Positions 1 through 11,155 of a stretch of 64,000 nt of DNA are shown in pieces. The position numbers were made by a program, and so were the translations under genes. The stretch comes from Papaver somniferum (Eukaryota > Streptophyta > Magnoliopsida > Ranunculales > Papaveraceae), in NCBI RefSeq assembly GCF_003573695.1, contig NC_039363.1, positions 149,948,826 through 150,012,825 of the forward strand, in the 5' to 3' direction. Positions within the stretch are counted from its first letter, which is position 1. The number at the start of each line of letters is the position of its first letter. The notes beneath the pieces are model-generated. The model was not told the origin of the DNA. It made no database searches and was given only the letters and a program-made list of their open reading frames with translations.

Positions 1-1062
1 CTTCTTTCAACACATCTTCCTTAGTACCTTGAGTAGCTCTATTTTTTGATGTATCAATAACAGGTTGAGTAACTTGAATCACATTGTCAATATAAGGAGT
101 ATTAGAACTTACTTCAAGAATTTGTTGCACTGGTAGAGCTGAATTTTGAGCTTAAAGAAGTTCTTGCAGTTCCTCAGTCTTATCTTGTAATATATGAAAG
201 ATTCCTGAGTTAGAAGATTCACCCATATGGGAATTTGGATGTATGGCTTCTACATTTTCTTCTTCACTAAAAATTTACTCCACCTGAAAAACAGATTTTG
301 GAGTCTCTTGGTCTTTTTTGGACGGTGAATTACAAATATCAAAACCAACTGAAGTAGGAATCTCCACATTTTTAATTTTCTTTTTCCACACGTTTTTAGG
401 TTGTACTTTAATCACTGGCTCTTGTTGTTGCTCTTTCCTTTTACTTCTACATTCTGCAACATGGTGGCCAATAAATGTACAATGATTACAAAACTTTGGT
501 AGCTTAGGTATTTGAATTGATTGCTCAAATTTTCCATACTTTGATTCTATACTGATTTTATCATATCCACTTCAACTAACACACTCGCATAAAACCCACT
601 TTCTCTTTTCAAGGTTGTTTCATCCACTCTTATAGCTCTCCCAACTTTGTTTCCCATCTTTAGGATGATATCCTCCTTCCAATGTTCAATACTTAGACCA
701 GGAAACATAACCCGTACAAAAGCTGATGTAATTTTTTGGTTATCTAGATTAAAATTTGGTTCCCAAGCTCTTAATTTCAAATCTTGAGACTCAACAATCC
801 AATGACCCTTCCAAATCATGTTTTTATCTTCTTTATTATCTAATTTGATTATAAAGAAATCGTTACCTAAAGGGATACATTGAATAATACCTTTAACAGC
901 CCACTGCTTCCTCAAAGATGTTTCAACTGTTTCCATCTTCAATTTGACCAAATCCAATCTTCCGATCAGACTGAATCTCCATTCATTCAAACAATCTTCT
1001 ATAACGTCATCAGGGATGAACACAGATAGGGCATCATCATTCGAATTAGAATTCATCTTCAA
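1..1062 (-). pseudogene. LINE ORF1-like DUF4283 / zinc-knuckle protein, broken
   Basis: On the minus strand an ATG at 1062 opens a reading frame whose first 170 residues match the DUF4283 type found in ORF1 of plant L1-like non-LTR retrotransposons. Residues such as the WIVE, LRAWEPNF and FPGLSIEHW stretches are typical. The frame stops near 547. Shifting one frame restores a continuation (IESKYGKFE) that leads into a CX2CX4HX4C zinc knuckle at about 449..490 (CNHCTFIGHHVAEC), followed by a basic, low-complexity tail with further stops at about 278 and 151. ORF1 proteins of this type bind element RNA. The endonuclease and reverse-transcriptase ORF2 would lie left of the window. The frameshift plus stops indicate a dead copy. 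DUF4283 zinc-knuckle proteins also exist outside LINEs, so the assignment to a LINE is an inference. Confidence 0.75.
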
Positions 1063-1340
1063 AATTTCATCAAAATTACGATCTAAATCTTTTAAGTTGG
1101 ACCTAATTACAGATCCATTTTCTAATGAGTTAATGTTCTAATCAATCGAAAAACCTACCATATAATGATCCGTAGTACCATGATTTGTACCACCAATCAT
1201 TAAAATTTATTCCTAAACACCCGAAGTAAAGATTAAATGTTGTTTTTCTCGAATTTTTTTGAAAAAAACGAAACTGAATTGTCGTCGATTCAATCGCCGA
1301 TTTTGACTCCGATTCGCAGAGCTTTCTTCCAGCTAAGGTA
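1063..1340 (-). other. probable 5' leader of the LINE copy
   Basis: This noncoding stretch lies between the ORF1 start and the point (about 1341) where similarity to the internal region of the Sirevirus-like elements begins. Its position fits the 5' untranslated region of the minus-strand LINE, inserted into the 3' internal region of the plus-strand LTR element. No target-site duplication can be checked because the other LINE end is outside the window. Confidence 0.4.
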
Positions 1341-1515
1341 TTTATTTAGTTGTGTATTCTAATTGAATTAATCATGGGTTCTCTTGTGGTTAATTTAATT
1401 GAGTATATTTGGATTCAAATTCATATTCATATGTGATTTGTTGTGTCCAAAGAAATCCTTCTTTTCTCTTGAAATTAAGGTCGCTCTTGTTGTTCTTTCG
1501 GGAATGACATTTTAT

Positions 1516-1535
1516 GGGGGGGGGGGGGGGGGGGG
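1516..1535 (+). repeat. uninterrupted run of 20 G
   Basis: Twenty consecutive G residues replace a short GGGGGAG-type tract seen at the same relative position in the related minus-strand copy (minus strand, about 5657..5664). It is therefore an expanded polypurine-like tract. Such a run is prone to sequencing and assembly length error and to G-quadruplex formation. Confidence 0.9.
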
Positions 1536-2173
1536 TAGTTCTTAATTGAACTTGTGCTTTATTGCCAAATTTTTATGGGGAGTGCGGTTGTGGAATATTA
1601 TAGGAGTTATCTTGTATATTTATAAACTCCTTGATGAAAGCATTTAGCTTCGGCTTTATGATTGCATCTAAATAAGTTGATATGTGCTTACTTTTGGTCA
1701 TGAAATATCTCTATGGAAATTTACATTAGGATCTCGTTTTCGTGCCTTTGCCAATTTTATTGACAAAAAGGGGGATAATTAATGTGTAGTTCACACTACA
1801 AATACATATGGTTTTCGGATCATTATGTAAGGGGGAGTGGTTTCCTTGTGAGATGGAGTATTGACTAAGGGGGAGTGATACATATCATCATAGTATTGTT
1901 GTCGAAGTTGTGGTACAATTGAACTTTGATGATGTATGATAATATTTTGACACTATATAACAATGATTGAGAATTCTTGTTTTCTCATTGTTATAGCTAC
2001 GGATTTTCAACAACGATGATGCTAAACTTACAACCTTTGGAATCATTGGAGTACTTGGAAGTGACGAAGATTTCGAGTAATGTTGAAGATTAGTCATGTG
2101 GAAGAAGAGCTACAAAAGTTTATTTATTTAATTTTGTATTCCATATGTATTGATAGTTTTGTCACTAAAAATG

Positions 2174-2187
2174 AAAAAGGGGAAGAT
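2174..2187 (+). other. polypurine tract next to the 3' LTR
   Basis: The purine-rich AAAAAGGGGAAGAT directly precedes the TGTTAG start of the LTR. This is the expected primer site for plus-strand DNA synthesis in an LTR retrotransposon and fixes the LTR start at 2188. Confidence 0.75.
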
Positions 2188-2567
2188 TGTTAGAGCACTG
2201 CCCGGTCAAACTCGCATGCGTTGCTATCTCAAGCATGTTTGTAAATGTTAGTGATCAAAACTATAAGTTTTGTTTTCTAGTCTACTATAGCTAAGTCTCG
2301 GACTAGGATAGAAAGTGTAGTTGATCTCAAGAACTCCATGGCGATCATCATACAAGACGAAGAACTACTCAAGGAACTGGTGTAACTTCATTGACTAAAA
2401 GGTATGTGGAGACTTGAACTTATCTATCCCTCAAAATTCTATCTACTTTATCTCCTATCTTGAGATAAAAGTCGTCTTGCTATATAGACTTTGATTATAC
2501 ACATTTGCTATTTCGAGCCAAGTTTATCTCGCTTATCTAGTTCTTGAAATATGTGTTGTAAGCTTTC
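2188..2567 (+). mobile_element. 3' LTR, left part, of the plus-strand Sirevirus-like element
   Basis: The LTR starts TGTTAGAGCACTGC, as do the other copies of this family (31865 on plus; 5005 and 11155 on minus). It stops after 380 bp because the minus-strand element is inserted at 2568. It resumes at 11156. The host sequence at the break reads CTTTC on the left and CTTC on the right, a target duplication that has lost one T of the short T run. Confidence 0.85.
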
Positions 2568-5005
2568 TGAAAAAGCGGGGGTATAACAACCACACCCAAT
2601 ATTTCGATTAGGAATATGTATGGACTAACTCCAATATACTTTCTTGAGAATCAACTAGACAGACAGACTCAATTTAGAGAAAAGTATATCGAGGAGTTAA
2701 TATCTCTCCCACTTGATTTGATCTTTACTCAAGTAAATAGAAATATGTGAGTCATTATCAAATACAAGGATAATAACTTGGATGGTACCAAAGACCAATA
2801 TCCAAGTGTCAATCAATTTAAATCAACAACCAAAGGTTGGATATTTTAATTGATTGATCTTAACGCACAACCTGTGATATTTCAATTATATAACAAAATA
2901 TAATGCGGAATAGAAATAACACAGACACCAGAAATTTTATTAACGAGGAAACCGCAAATACAGAAAAACACCGGGACCTAGTCCAGATTGAACACCCCAC
3001 TGTATTAAGCCGCTACAGACACTAGCCTACTACAAACTAACTTCGGTCTGGACTGTAGTTGAACCCTAATAAATCTCACACTGATTGAAGGTACAGTTAC
3101 GCTCCTTACGTCTCTGATCCCAGCAGCATACTACGCACTTGATTCCATTAGTTGATCTCACCCATAACCAAGAGTTGCTACGACCCAAAGTCAAAGACTT
3201 TAATAAACAAATCTGTATCACACAGAAAAGTCTATGATAGGTAAATATGTCTCCCACGGATAGACCTAAGAGTTTTTGTTCCATCTTTTGAAAAATCAAG
3301 GTGAACAGGAACCAATTGATAATCCAAACTTATATTCCCGAAGAACAGCCTATTATTATCAATCACCTCACAACAATCTTAATCGTATGGTAGCGAAACA
3401 AGATGTTGCGGAATCACAAACGATGAGACGAAGATGTTTGTGATTTCTTTATCTTGCCCTATAGGAGATATAATCTCAAGTCAATTATTCAATTGAACTC
3501 GTACGATAGAAAATGGCAAGATCAGATCGCTCAACTACAAGAGAAGTAGTTTTGTCTGGCTTCACAATCCCAATGAAGTCTTTCAGTCGTTAACCTACAG
3601 GGTCTCGGGAAGAAACCTAAGGTTAAAGGATAATCGACTCTAGCAAACTAACTAGTATCACACAGGAGGTGTGTGGATTAGTTTTTCCAGTTTCTAGATG
3701 TCTCCTTTATATATTTTTCAAATCAGGGTTTGCAATCTAAGTTACCTTGGTAACAAAGCATTCAATATTCACAGTTAGATGAAAAACCTGATTTCTCCAA
3801 GCTAATATCTTTCAACCGTTAGATAGAAACTTAGCTTGTCATACACAAATGAAATGTGTTTCATTTAGGTTTGAGTAACCGTACCTAAACGTGTACACTT
3901 GGTTGGTTCACAAATAGTTAACCGAGGTTAGCCATATGAGTGCTTTCATATCAATCATATTCATCTTTCTTATAACTAGTTCAAATGACCCATTAGAACT
4001 AGTTGATAGAGTTGTTCAATTGCTTAGGTCTTTATTCATAGACACAATTGAAACAAAATCGGTTTGATTCACTTGAATCAATTCATGAATAATATATCCA
4101 CAGTTTGCAAAGATTGCATTCCTTATTGATTTATTGTTTTAAGTTCATGAACTTCCGATTTGAGAAATAACCAGCTTGGGTACGTGTACCTTAGCTAACC
4201 GGATTTGAGTTTCGAAACTCAACAAAAAATTTCGGTTTGAAAACTTCCGTGAGTACGCGTACGGGTAGGCGTACCTAAGGTGACTGGTTTTCCAGTTTGT
4301 AAGCTACAAACTCCAGCAGAAATTTTCAGTTAGAAAACTTCCACCAGTACGCGTACCCAACCTGTCTCCTTTACCAATGTCGCATGCACAAGTGCACACA
4401 ATTGGTTTCCGTCACATGGATTTATACACTAATGTGCGAACACACTATATACGCTTATATCCGTAGTTGGTTACATAACCTCAAATCTACATTTCAATCA
4501 TTGAAATATTCTTCTATAATGTTATAACAATCGTTATTCACAACTATCGTCATCAAAGCTATTTTCAAGATTGAAACGTCATCATGACTTTCTCACGGAT
4601 AAAGATGAAAAGTGGTTAAAGCGAAATCTTACCAACACGTATTTCGAGAAAAAGATAGGCAAGTAAACTCGGCTCGAAATAACAAATGTGTATGTATGAA
4701 AACTATCATACTTATACGACTTTGTCTCAAGAATATGAGATAGAGAGATAGAATTTTGAGTGATAGATAAGTTCAAGTCTCCACATACCTTTTAGTCGGA
4801 TGAAGTTCCACTGGTTCCTCGAGTAGTTCTTCGTCTTCGTAAGATAATCGCCATGGAGTCTGGAGGTCAACTACAATAATCTGTCCTAAACCGAGACTTA
4901 GCTATAAGTAGTCTATAAATCAAGACATGTAGTTTTGACAACTAAACTTGACAAACATGCTTGAGATAGCAACGCGTGCGAGTTCGACCGAGCAGTGCTC
5001 TAACA
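2568..5005 (-). repeat. 3' LTR of the minus-strand element
   Basis: Read on the minus strand it begins TGTTAGAGCACTGC (at 5005) and ends GCTTTTTCA (at 2568), giving the TG..CA termini. A TATA-like ATATATAAAGG lies on the minus strand at about 3703..3714. The upstream part carries several GTACGCGTAC-like motifs (about 4180..4350) at the place where the plus-strand copies have TCCGCGAAC-like motifs. It ends beside a polypurine tract at 5006..5020. Confidence 0.88.
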
Positions 5006-5020
5006 ATCTCCCCCTTTTTC
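5006..5020 (-). other. polypurine tract of the minus-strand element
   Basis: On the minus strand the sequence GAAAAAGGGGGAGAT directly precedes the 3' LTR, as expected for the plus-strand primer. Confidence 0.8.
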
Positions 5021-6392
5021 AATTTTAGTGGCAAAACTATCAATACATATGGATTACAAAATAAATAAAACTTTGTAGCTTCTCGTCCACATGCTTGGTC
5101 TCCTTGGTGATTCAACGTTACTTAAAAACTTCGTCTTTTCCAAGTATTCCCATGATTCCATATATGTTCAATTCAGCATCATAGTTGTTGAAGTTCTGTA
5201 GCCATAACAATGAGAAAACAAAAGCTCTCGATTATTGTTATACAATGTCATAATATTATTACACATTATCAAAGTTCTTATATCACAACTTCGACAACAA
5301 TACTATGGTGATACATATCACTCCCCCTTAGTCAATACTTCGTCTCAACACGAAAACCACTCCCCCTTACACAATGATCCAAAAACCATATGTATTTGTA
5401 GTGTGAACTACATATTAATTCTCCCCCTTTTTTTCAATAAAATTGGCAAAGGTAAGAAAACGGGATCCTAATGAAATTTTCATGGAGACACTTCAAGACC
5501 AAAGAAAAGCACATATCAACTTTTTTAGATGCAATCATATAGCCGAAGCTAAATGCATTCATCATGGAGTTTATAAAGATACAAGATAACTCCTCAAAAT
5601 TCCACAGCCGCACTCCCCACAAAGATATAGAAATTAAGCGCAAGTTCAAAAGAACTCTCCCCCATTTGATGTCATTCCTGAAAGAACAACAAGAGCGACC
5701 TTACTTTTTCAAGAAAAGAAGGATTTCTTTGGACACCAAAAACCACAAATTATTTTGTATCCAAAAATTCTCAATTAAACTAACCACAAGAGAACCCATT
5801 ATTAATTTAATCGGAATACACAACCAAAATAACCACAAACGAATCTATGATTAGTTTAGTTGGAAATTCTCACACAAGAAGACTTATGGAGCTGCACAAT
5901 ATACACATAAAATATGGATCATGGAAAGATCAATATTGCGGAATATACAAGGATTCATTCTATCTTCATCATTATTTGCATAACGACATACAATAGACAT
6001 AGTCCTTGTAAACAAAAGATTTTAACCTATCTTCCTTCAAAGAATTGACAATATAGGCTTAACTTTTGTTATGTCAAGAGTTCATCGATCTTGTATCAAT
6101 ACATGCATATCGACATATAAACGAGATAACTTTTGACATTTATGGGACAATGATAGTTCACGGACGCAAACACACATATCTCATAACATATTGCAATATA
6201 TAAAATCATAAAGATAAAAAATTGCAAAAATCATTTTCCAAAAAAAAAAACTTAGAATTTAAATAAATAAATCTAAAGACATGAAGATGAAAACGTTGGA
6301 CATAGCTATGTGTACTCACAATAATGGCTATTCCAAACCCTAGTTATCCTTCTTAAACAAAAACAAGAATAAAATTCTCTTAAGAAGTTTTA
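5021..6392 (-). other. noncoding 3' internal region with repeated polypurine motifs
   Basis: No conserved protein is visible here. On the minus strand there are further GGGGGAG-type tracts at about 5322..5333, 5360..5371, 5421..5436 and 5657..5664. The region from 5021 to about 5850 matches the plus-strand remnant at 1341..2187. The small reading frames do not persist between the two copies and are not called as genes. The remaining 5850..6392 is A+T-rich, and I see nothing definite in it. Confidence 0.65.
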
Positions 6393-6812
6393 CTAGACAT
6401 TAAGATCTTTGAAAAATTTCTTGTCATCCCCGAACTCCTTGTCGTCAACAGCCATTGGTACATATGGTTCATGTAAGAATGAGTCAATATCAATAAACCT
6501 TCTTGGCTGATGATGTCGAGCCAGGGCCTTCTGAATTTCCAATGATCTTAAAATGCAAGCCTTTATTTGTTGAATCTCTTTTCTTGCCAGCTTCGACTCT
6601 TCAAGAACATCAGAAAACTTCTCAGAGTTTCTTGGCTTCCTCACATTCCTTCTTTTTCTTTTTAAAGTTGGAGGCAATTGAGATTTCTCTTTTTCCTTAG
6701 TGATTGATGGCTTAATAATCATATTGATATCTTTCCCATCATAAGACATGGTGCTTGGAGTATCCATGAAAGCACGGTTTTGTGGGAGGAGTTCACAATC
6801 AAACCTCAACAA
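6393..6812 (-). CDS. unknown basic/coiled-coil ORF in the retroelement 3' region
   Basis: A 139-codon frame encodes a basic central segment (KRKRRNVRKPRN) followed by a helical, charged stretch (about residues 65-95) and an acidic, D/K-rich C-terminus. I do not recognise the protein. It sits after the gag remnant and before the polypurine cluster, the position where Sireviruses may carry an env-like or other extra ORF. It has no signal peptide or membrane segment, so an envelope role is not supported. It could also be a chance or captured frame. Confidence 0.35.
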   Translation of the reverse strand: MLRFDCELLPQNRAFMDTPSTMSYDGKDINMIIKPSITKEKEKSQLPPTLKRKRRNVRKPRNSEKFSDVLEESKLARKEIQQIKACILRSLEIQKALARHHQPRRFIDIDSFLHEPYVPMAVDDKEFGDDKKFFKDLNV

Positions 6813-7213
6813 GCAGTCTTAAGATATAAAGAGTATCAGAGAAGAAAAAAGGAATGTAGGGTTTTGAAACCTTTAAACAAGTTCGTACACGTTCAACTCA
6901 CAACCTATAAAGAGTATAATTGTTGATGGCAACCCTCTTCTTTTGGCAAAACAGTCTCTTCCAATATCAACAGTGATATGGAGGAATTCCAAAAACTAAT
7001 CAACACAAAGCTAAAACACAAAACTAAAAAAGATTTTATTTTTAAAGCATGAGGTGTGCAAGATCCTGTCTCTTTTGAACAGGCACATGAGACAAGGTGC
7101 ACATGACAACACAATCAAGTTGTGTTATGGTGAACAACAATTTGTCCACCATGACCCTTTTGGTTGGAATTCATGGAATCCTGCCTTTCCGTATGTTTAG
7201 ACCATGTTTTCTT
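6813..7213 (-). other. unassigned internal stretch of the minus-strand element
   Basis: Located between the unknown ORF and the gag remnant. A 69-codon minus-strand frame with a hydrophobic middle (6905..7114) exists, but nothing supports it as a gene. Pol domains that would normally follow gag are absent, so the pol deletion junction should lie in or near this stretch. Confidence 0.4.
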
Positions 7214-8645
7214 CTATGATGACCTATATCTATCTTTGGAAACTAATCTCTTCGATGAAGATAAGATCTTACATACCTCAGCTGTTTTCTCCGCGAGTTT
7301 AAGCTTGGTGGCTAGATGGTCTGCTCTTCGTTGAAGCTTGTTGACATATCTCATCTTGTGTTTATATTTGAAACACTTTGAAAACTCATGTCCCTTGAGA
7401 GAACAATAGGAGCATGTCAACGCAAAAAATAGTTCAGGCACCTTTGAAACGCAAGCTGTTAGGCACAAGGTAGATCCTGAAACATTAAACAAGGGGTTTC
7501 CAAAAGAAAGGTCAATTGATTCTTCCATCTTGATTGGGTTTTCTTCTACAAAGCCATCAAGATTGATATATGTATTGCTACACTTATCAAATCAATGTTT
7601 TCACATATAAGAGCAACCCTTGATTTCTTGTCTTCATCAGAATCATAATTGTCAGACATCTCATCAAGTGTTACAGCAAGACCTTTGTTCCCAGTGTATT
7701 TTCTACGATTTGGACACTCGTTTGTAAAATGACCAAACCCTTTACACTTAAAGCACTGAGGCATATCCTCGTCATCAGTTTCATCTGTGTCCCTGTTTTT
7801 AGGAGGAATACGAGTATGAGGTTTGACTGATGCTTTTGGCTTATCTCTAGAGAACCGTTTACTTATCTTCAACAGAAGATCTCTAAACTGTCTTGTGATC
7901 ATCGAGACTGATTTGTCAAGATCTTCATCTGATGAATCCGTCTCAGAGTGATCATCTTCAGAGATACACACATTTTTACTTTTATCAAGTAATTTTGTTT
8001 CTTTTAGTGCTTTGAACGCAACATCCTTAGATTTGGATGAATACTCGTGATCAAAGATATTAAGCTTCCCAACCAGCGTATTTCTGGAGAGATTATCAAG
8101 GTTATTTCCCTAAATGATGGCATGCTTCTTAGAGTCGTATCTGGATGGAAGCGATCTGAGAATTTTCATCACAATGTCCTTTTCAGGAATAGTCTTACCC
8201 AATGCAAAAGATGCATTAACAATTTCAGACACTTTGTGATTAAACTCATCAAATGAATCTTCATCTGCCATACGAAGGTTTTCCCAATCTTCCTTTTCAC
8301 TGGTATTACCTTTGAATACGGTTTCTAAGATATCCCGTGCATATTTAGACCTAGTGCAGTTTGACACATGGTGCTGAAGATTTGGGTAATGGCACGTATG
8401 ATAACATTCAAACCATTGGAGTTTTTCTTTGCAGCAAGTATCTCGGCAGCATCGTATTCGCCAATATTTTTTGGAACATTAACGTTACCTACTGCAACAA
8501 CGGGGGCATCATAGATATTAACAACATATACCCATGATTCAAAATCACGCGCTTGAAGAAAAGATCGCATAGCAAGTTTCCATCATAAGTAATTAGAGCC
8601 ATCGAAGATTGATGGTACGTTAATAGAGATAACACCTTTGTCCAT
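7214..8645 (-). pseudogene. gag of a Sirevirus-like copia element (DUF4219/UBN2 plus two zinc knuckles), broken
   Basis: Starting at the ATG at 8645 the minus strand reads a DUF4219-type N-terminus with the FDGSNYL..WK motif, where one stop (TGA) falls before WK. UBN2-type sequence follows (about 8110..8367, with NLRMADEDSFDEFN and ILRSLPSRYD). Next come an acidic linker, a first CCHC knuckle (CFKCKGFGHFTNEC, about 7715..7760), an acidic spacer and a second CCHC knuckle (CSYCSLKGHEFSKC, about 7375..7415). Gag forms the virus-like particle and its knuckles bind element RNA. Stops, frameshifts and an apparent internal shortening in UBN2 mean this copy cannot make full Gag. The double-knuckle layout is typical of Sirevirus Gag. 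Confidence 0.8.
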
Positions 8646-8695
8646 AGAGTCAGATCGCTACAAACACAGACTTTTGAGGTCTTAAACGTGTTTGC

Positions 8696-8710
8696 CTGCT
8701 CTGATACCAA
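8696..8710 (-). other. primer binding site, initiator-Met tRNA type
   Basis: On the minus strand TTGGTATCAGAGCAG follows the 5' LTR end by one base. It matches the usual Ty1/copia primer site complementary to the 3' end of initiator methionine tRNA. It fixes the LTR boundary at 8712 and the element orientation. Confidence 0.85.
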
Positions 8711-8711
8711 T

Positions 8712-11155
8712 TGAAAAAGCGGGGGTATAACAACCACACCCAATATTTTGATTATAATTTGTATGGACTAACTCCAATATACTTTCTAGAGAATCAACTA
8801 GACAGTCAGACTCAATCTAGAGAAAAGTATATCGAGGAGTTAATATCTCTCTCACTTGATTTGATTTTTACTCAAGCAAATAAAAACCTGCGAGTCATTA
8901 TCAAATACAAGGATAATAACTTGGATGGTACCAAAGACCAATATCCAAGTGTCAATCAATTTAAATCAACAACCAAAGGTTGGATATTCTAATTTATTGA
9001 TCTTAACGTCCAACCTGTGATATTTCAATTATATAACAAAAAATAATGCGGAATAGAAATAACACAGACACTATAAATTTTGTTAACGAGGAAACCGCAA
9101 ATGAAGAAAAACCCCGGGACCTAGTCCAGATTGAACACCACACTATATTAACCAGCTACAGACACTAGCCTACTACAAACTAACTTTGGTCTGGACTGTA
9201 GTTGAATCCTAATCAATCTCACACTGATTGAAGGTACAGTTGCGCTCCTTACGTCTCTGATCCCAGCAGCATACTACGCACTTGATTCCCTTAGATGATC
9301 TCACCCATAACCAAGAGTTGCTACGACCCAAAGTCGAAGACTTTAATAAACAAATTTGTATCACACAGAAAAGTCCATGATAGGTAAATCTATCTCGCAC
9401 AGATAGACCTAGGAGTTTTTGTTCCGACTTTTGATAAATCAAGGTGAACAGGAACCAATTGATAATCCGGACTTATATTCTCGAAGAACAGCCTAGTATT
9501 ATCAATCACCTCACAACAATCTTAATCGTATGGTAGCGAAACAAGATGTTGCGGAATCACAAACGATGAGACGAAGATGTTTGTGATTTCTTTTTATCTT
9601 TCCCTACCGGAGATATAATCTCAAGTCAATTATTCAATTGAACTCGTACGATAGAAACTGACAAGATCAGATCGCTCAGCTACAAGAGAAGTAGTTTTGT
9701 CTGGCTTCACAATCCCAATGAAGTCTTTCAGTCGTTAACCTACAGGGTCTCGGGAAGAAACCTAAGGTTAAAGGATAATCGACTCTAGCAAACTAACTAG
9801 TATCACACAGGAGGTGTGGGGATTAGTTTTTCTAGTTTCTAGATGTCTCCTTTATATAGCCAAATCAGGGTTTACAATCTAAGTTACCTTGGTAACAAAG
9901 AATTCAATATTCACCGTTAGATGAAAAACCTGATTTCTCCAAGTTAATATCTTGCAACCGTTAGACCGAAACTTAGCTTGTCATACACAAATAAAATGTG
10001 TTTCATTTAGGTTTGAGTAACCGTACCTAAACGTGTACACTTAGTTGGTTCAAAAATAGTTAACCGAGGTTATCCATGTGAGTACTTTCATATCAACCAT
10101 ATTCATCTTTCTCATAACTAGTTCAAATGACTCATAAGAACTAGTTGATATAGTTGTTTAATTGCTTAAGTCTTTATTCATAGACACAATTGAAACAAAA
10201 TCGGTTTGATTCACTTGAATCAATTCATGAATAATATAGCCACGGTTTGCAAAGATTGCATTCCTTATTGACTTATTGTTTTAAGTTCATGAACTTCCAT
10301 TTTGAGAAATAACCGGCTTGGGTACGCGTACGGGTACGTGTACCTTATCTAACCGGATTTGAGTTTGGAAACTCAGCAGAAATTTTCGGTTTGAAACCGT
10401 GAGTACTCGTACGGGTAGGCGTACTTAAGGTGACTGGTTTTCCAGTTTGTAAACTAAAAACTCCAGCAGAAATTTTCGGTTAGAAAAATTCCGCCAGTAC
10501 CGTACCCAACTTGTCTCCTTTACCAATGTTGTATGCACAAGTGCACACAATTGGTTTCCAGCACATGGATTTATACGCTAATGTGCGAACACACTATATA
10601 TGCTTATATCCATAGTTGGTTACATAATCTCAACTCTACATTTCAATCATTGAAACATTCTTCTATAATGTTATAACAATCGTTATTCACGACTATCACC
10701 ATCAAAGCTATTTTCAATATTGAAACGTCATCATGACTTTTGTCACGAATAAAGATGAAAATTGGTTAAAGCGAAAGCTTACCAACACGTATTTCGAGAA
10801 AAAGATAAGCGAGTAAATTCGGCTCGAAATAGCAAATGTGTATGTATGAAAACTATCATACTTATACGACTTTGTCTCAAGAGTAGGAGATAGAGAGATA
10901 GACTTTTTAGTGATAGATAAGTTCAAGTCTCCACAAAACTTTTAGTAGGATGAAGTTCCACTGGTTCCTCGAGTAGTTCTTCGTCTTCATAAGATAATCG
11001 CCATGGAGTCTGGAGCTCAACTACACTAATCTGTCCTAAACCGAGACTTAGCTATAAGTAGTCTAGAAATCAAGACATATAATTTTGACAACTAAACTTG
11101 ACAAACATGCTTAAGATAGCAACGCATGCGAGTTTGACCGAGCAGTGCTCTAACA
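8712..11155 (-). repeat. 5' LTR of the minus-strand element
   Basis: It starts TGTTAGAGCACTGC at 11155 and ends GCTTTTTCA at 8712 on the minus strand. It is closely similar to 2568..5005, with scattered substitutions and small indels. A TATA-like GCTATATAAAGG lies at about 9849..9860 on the minus strand. GTACGCGTAC-type motifs occur at about 10320..10505. Confidence 0.88.

Larger units (their letters stand above)
1341..2187 (+). mobile_element. 3' internal region of a plus-strand Sirevirus-like Ty1/copia element
   Basis: This stretch is similar, over its whole length, to the reverse complement of about 5006..5850, the 3' internal region of the complete minus-strand element. It has no coding capacity. 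It carries several short G-rich polypurine motifs (about 1766, 1828 and 1867, and one adjacent to the LTR at 2174..2187). Multiple polypurine tracts upstream of the 3' LTR are an established feature of Sireviruses. The left end abuts the LINE sequence, so the rest of this element probably continues left of the window beyond the LINE. Confidence 0.7.
2568..11155 (-). mobile_element. complete non-autonomous Sirevirus-like Ty1/copia element, 8.6 kb
   Basis: Two closely similar LTRs (2568..5005 and 8712..11155) flank a 3.7-kb internal region. On the minus strand the order is 5' LTR, tRNA-iMet primer site, a decayed gag with two zinc knuckles, an unknown small ORF, a noncoding region with repeated polypurine tracts, then the 3' LTR. 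There is no protease, integrase, reverse transcriptase or RNase H, so movement would have depended on a relative. The element is inserted, in opposite orientation, inside the 3' LTR of another member of its own family. Confidence 0.85.

Noticed and set aside
6393..6812. Envelope-like protein in the Sirevirus-like element
   Set aside because: The position would fit, but there is no signal peptide, membrane segment or recognisable motif.
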